The translations under genes were made by a program, and so were the position numbers. Shown piece after piece: positions 12,983-14,980 of a stretch of 14,980 bases of DNA (position 1 is the stretch's first letter; each line of letters begins with the position of its first letter). The notes below the pieces were generated by a model. The model had not been told where the DNA came from. It was given only the letters and a program-made list of their open reading frames with translations, and made no database searches. Source of the DNA: Candidatus Fermentibacterota bacterium (GTDB lineage Bacteria > Fermentibacterota > Fermentibacteria > Fermentibacterales > Fermentibacteraceae). The DNA lies in the NCBI GenBank assembly GCA_012523605.1, contig JAAYTY010000186.1, positions 1 through 14,980 of the forward strand, in the 5' to 3' direction.

Positions 12983-13750
12983 ATGCCGGAACCTCGAATG
13001 AGAACGATCGACTACTGCCTGTATTACGGCGGGTTCCGGGCGCTGAACTCCATCTCGATGGACATCCCGCCGAACATGATCACCGCCATCATTGGGCCGT
13101 CGGGCTGCGGGAAGAGCACCTTCCTCAGGAGCTTCAACCGGATGAACGAGCTCATCCCGGGGGTGCGCGTGACGGGGAAAGTGCTCCTGGACGGAGAGGA
13201 CATCTTCTCTCTGGACGTAGTGAGTCTGAGACGCAAGGTCGGCATGGTGTTCCAGCGGCCCAACCCCTTCCCCAAGTCCATCTTCGACAACGTCGCCTAC
13301 GGTCCGAGAATCCACGGGCTCAGGAAAGGCGACTCTCTCGCCGCTCTGGTCGAGCGCAGCCTGAAGGCGGCCGCGCTGTGGGACGAAGTGAAGGACGATC
13401 TCCAGAAATCGGCCCTATCGCTCTCCGGCGGTCAGCAGCAGAGGCTCTGCATCGCAAGGGCGCTTGCCGTGGAGCCCGAGGTGATTCTGATGGACGAGCC
13501 CGCATCGGCCCTCGACCCGATCGCCACGCTCAAGATCGAGGAGCTCCTCCAGACTCTGAAAGAGAATTACACTATCGTCATAGTGACCCACAACATGCAG
13601 CAGGCCGCCCGCGTGTCGGACTTCACGGCATTCCTCTTGATGGACGAGAGCAGGGCGGGGAACCTGGTGGAGTTCGGGCCTACGAAGCAGATATTCACCA
13701 CGCCGCGCGATTCTCGGACTGAGGACTACATCTCAGGCAGATTCGGATAG
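12983..13750 (+). CDS. pstB: Phosphate ABC transporter ATP-binding protein PstB
   Basis: The ATPase of the phosphate importer, 255 residues, the usual PstB length. Motifs in order: Walker A GPSGCGKST (38-46), Q-loop with VGMVFQRPNPFP, ABC signature LSGGQQQR, Walker B VILMDEPASALDP, and H-loop VTHNMQQAARVSD. The long RVTGKVLLDGEDIF segment and the QRPNPFPKSIFDNVAYGPRIHG block are typical of PstB rather than other ABC ATPases. In PstB proteins the residue after DEP is often C or T; here it is Ala, a mild variation that should not affect catalysis. ATG 12983 lies one base after the pstA stop, with GGAGG 7 nt upstream. phoU follows after 10 bp. Confidence 0.95.
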   Translation: MPEPRMRTIDYCLYYGGFRALNSISMDIPPNMITAIIGPSGCGKSTFLRSFNRMNELIPGVRVTGKVLLDGEDIFSLDVVSLRRKVGMVFQRPNPFPKSIFDNVAYGPRIHGLRKGDSLAALVERSLKAAALWDEVKDDLQKSALSLSGGQQQRLCIARALAVEPEVILMDEPASALDPIATLKIEELLQTLKENYTIVIVTHNMQQAARVSDFTAFLLMDESRAGNLVEFGPTKQIFTTPRDSRTEDYISGRFG

Positions 13751-13760
13751 AGGGGGATCG

Positions 13761-14414
13761 ATGCACAGGGACAACCTCGAGCGCGGGATACTGGAACTTC
13801 GGGAGCAGATCGTCGGCATGTCCGGAAGCGTCGTGGAAGCCATGCGCGAATCCATGAGAGTCCTCCGGTCGAGGGATGCGGATGCCGCCGGCAAGCTAGT
13901 GGAAGCCGACGAATCCATCAATACCGTCAGATACGACATCGAGGAGAAGTGCCTCACGCTCATAGCCACCCAGCAGCCCGTGGCGGGGGATCTGAGGTCG
14001 CTCTTCTCGATACTGGAGATAGCCACCGAGGTGGAGAGGATAGGCGACTATGCCAAAGGCATAGCGCGCATCAGCATCGCGATGGGGGAAAAGCCTCTGG
14101 CCAGGAACATGGTCACCATTCCAATAGCGGCCGAGAAGGTCTGTCTTATGCTGGAGGACGCAATGAAGGCCTTCGTAGCCAGCTCGGCCGAGGCCGCGAG
14201 GGAAGTGGCCGCACGGGATTCCGAGATAGACCAGCTCAACGACAAGATTCAGAGGGTCATACTCACGTTCGTCATGGAGGATCACAGAACCATCGCCGAA
14301 GCGCTGCACCTCACCTGGGTCTCGCACAACATAGAGCGTGCGGGAGACAGAATAGTCAATATCTGCGAGAGGATTGCATTCACCGAAACGGGAGAGTTCA
14401 GGGAATTCGATTAG
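13761..14414 (+). CDS. phoU: Phosphate signalling regulator PhoU
   Basis: A cytoplasmic negative regulator linking the Pst transporter to the PhoR kinase, so that Pho genes stay off when phosphate is plentiful. It has 217 residues, all helical, with two homologous three-helix halves. The family metal-cluster motifs appear once in each half: ILEIATEVERIGDYAKGIA (about 87-105) and WVSHNIERAGDRIVNICER (about 190-208), each with the E..RiGD/E.aGD signature. The start ATG 13761 is preceded by AGAGGGGGATCG. It is the last gene of the pst operon, 10 bp after pstB, and is followed at once by a two-way hairpin against the convergent ppk gene. Confidence 0.94.
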   Translation: MHRDNLERGILELREQIVGMSGSVVEAMRESMRVLRSRDADAAGKLVEADESINTVRYDIEEKCLTLIATQQPVAGDLRSLFSILEIATEVERIGDYAKGIARISIAMGEKPLARNMVTIPIAAEKVCLMLEDAMKAFVASSAEAAREVAARDSEIDQLNDKIQRVILTFVMEDHRTIAEALHLTWVSHNIERAGDRIVNICERIAFTETGEFREFD

Positions 14415-14446
14415 TGCCCGACGTCGGTCGTCGGCAGCGGGGCACT
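14413..14446. terminator. Two-way hairpin between convergent phoU and ppk
   Basis: AGTGCCC (14413-14419) pairs with GGGCACT (14440-14446). Inside, GACG (14420-14423) pairs with CGTC (14429-14432) around a TCGGT loop, giving a nested stem. It starts over the phoU stop codon and ends 7 nt before the ppk stop. No T-run flanks either side, so termination is inferred from position between convergent genes rather than from a canonical U-tract. Confidence 0.55.
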
Positions 14447-14453
14447 GCGCGGA

Positions 14454-14980
14454 TCATCCCTCCCTGAAGGCCCCGGTGCGGTAGATCAGCTCCTGTGCTC
14501 TCGCGCCCCTCGCACCCCGGGACCTCGACCACGTCCCGTCGCTCTTCATCCTCCAGCCCTTCACGGTGTCCGAGAAGAAGGATTTCATGAACCTGACGAG
14601 TCGCTGTCTGTTCACGGGGTCCTTGACGGGGAACAGCAGTTCCACCCGCCTGTCCAGATTCCTCGTCATCCAGTCCGCACTCGACAGGTACAGGTCGTCG
14701 TTTCCGCCGTTTCTGAAGTACAGGATTCTGGCGTGCTCCAGGAACCGGTCGATCACGGAGACTACCTCGATGTTCTCCGAGATGCCCTTCAGACCCGGCC
14801 GGAGGCAGCAGATCCCCCTGATGTTGAGCTGAATCCGTATTCCGGCCCTGGAGGCCATCAGGAGGGCGGAGATGATCTCGGGGTCTTCCAGGGAGTTCAT
14901 CTTGGCCATGATCTCCCCCGGCCTGTCCTCGGAGGATAGCGCCATCTCCCGCTCGATCAGTTCGATGATCCGGTTCTTCA
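14454..14980 (-). CDS. ppk: Polyphosphate kinase 1, C-terminal part (cut by right edge)
   Basis: The last 174 codons of Ppk1, which makes long-chain polyphosphate from the gamma-phosphate of ATP, reversibly; the gene extends beyond the right edge. Diagnostic blocks in order are IMAKMNSLEDPEII, IRIQLNIRGICCLRPG, VIDRFLEHARILYFRNGG and LYLSSADWMTRNLDRRVELLFPV. These match the C-terminal phospholipase-D-like domains of Ppk1. The His in RFLEHARI (codon 14735-14733) corresponds to the second catalytic His (His592 in E. coli, from memory). The autophosphorylated His lies upstream, outside the window. It ends with TGA 14456-14454, convergent with phoU. Its presence beside the Pst system suggests uptake and storage are genetically grouped. 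Confidence 0.92.
   Translation of the reverse strand, partial: KNRIIELIEREMALSSEDRPGEIMAKMNSLEDPEIISALLMASRAGIRIQLNIRGICCLRPGLKGISENIEVVSVIDRFLEHARILYFRNGGNDDLYLSSADWMTRNLDRRVELLFPVKDPVNRQRLVRFMKSFFSDTVKGWRMKSDGTWSRSRGARGARAQELIYRTGAFREG

Overview
The window looks like chromosomal DNA of a GC-rich diderm (Gram-negative-type) bacterium. An outer-membrane porin with a signal peptide and a lipobox-type periplasmic binding protein point to two membranes. Arg is often AGG and Ile often ATA despite the high GC, which does not look like a typical proteobacterium; an FCB-type or candidate-phylum lineage is possible, but I cannot place it from sequence alone. There are no rRNA or tRNA genes, CRISPR arrays or transposase genes.

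Left part (1-4987). A minus-strand pair ends at the left edge: a family-2 glycosyltransferase whose stop overlaps (ATGA) the start of a radical SAM protein cut by the window edge. A roughly 250-bp divergent spacer holds three copies of a 12-bp motif. Then follow, on the plus strand, a sodium:solute symporter, a zinc-ribbon/membrane protein split by a frame change from an HEAGH metalloprotease-like protein, and a GT4 glycosyltransferase.

Central and right part (about 5036-14414) is a complete phosphate-starvation locus. A thioredoxin-type arsenate reductase (arsC) overlaps a PhoB-type response regulator, which overlaps the PhoR-type kinase. Next come a porin, two tandem phosphate-binding proteins (one lipoprotein, one soluble), pstC, pstA, pstB and phoU. 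The last 527 bp hold the C-terminus of a convergent polyphosphate kinase (ppk), separated from phoU by a two-way hairpin. Together these genes would carry phosphate across the outer membrane (porin), capture it (PstS1/S2), pump it in (PstCAB), report its status (PhoU to PhoR to PhoB), detoxify the arsenate that enters by the same route (ArsC) and store phosphate as polyphosphate (Ppk).

The most notable non-coding signals are: (1) a 132-nt element between pstS2 and pstC closed by a 17-bp stem with every base paired in RNA, whose 3' arm is also complementary to the pstC Shine-Dalgarno sequence; (2) a three-fold 11-bp-period Pho-box-like repeat in front of the porin, with a weaker copy of the same geometry in front of arsC-phoB-phoR; and (3) a possible leaderless 25-codon upstream ORF ending on the porin start codon.
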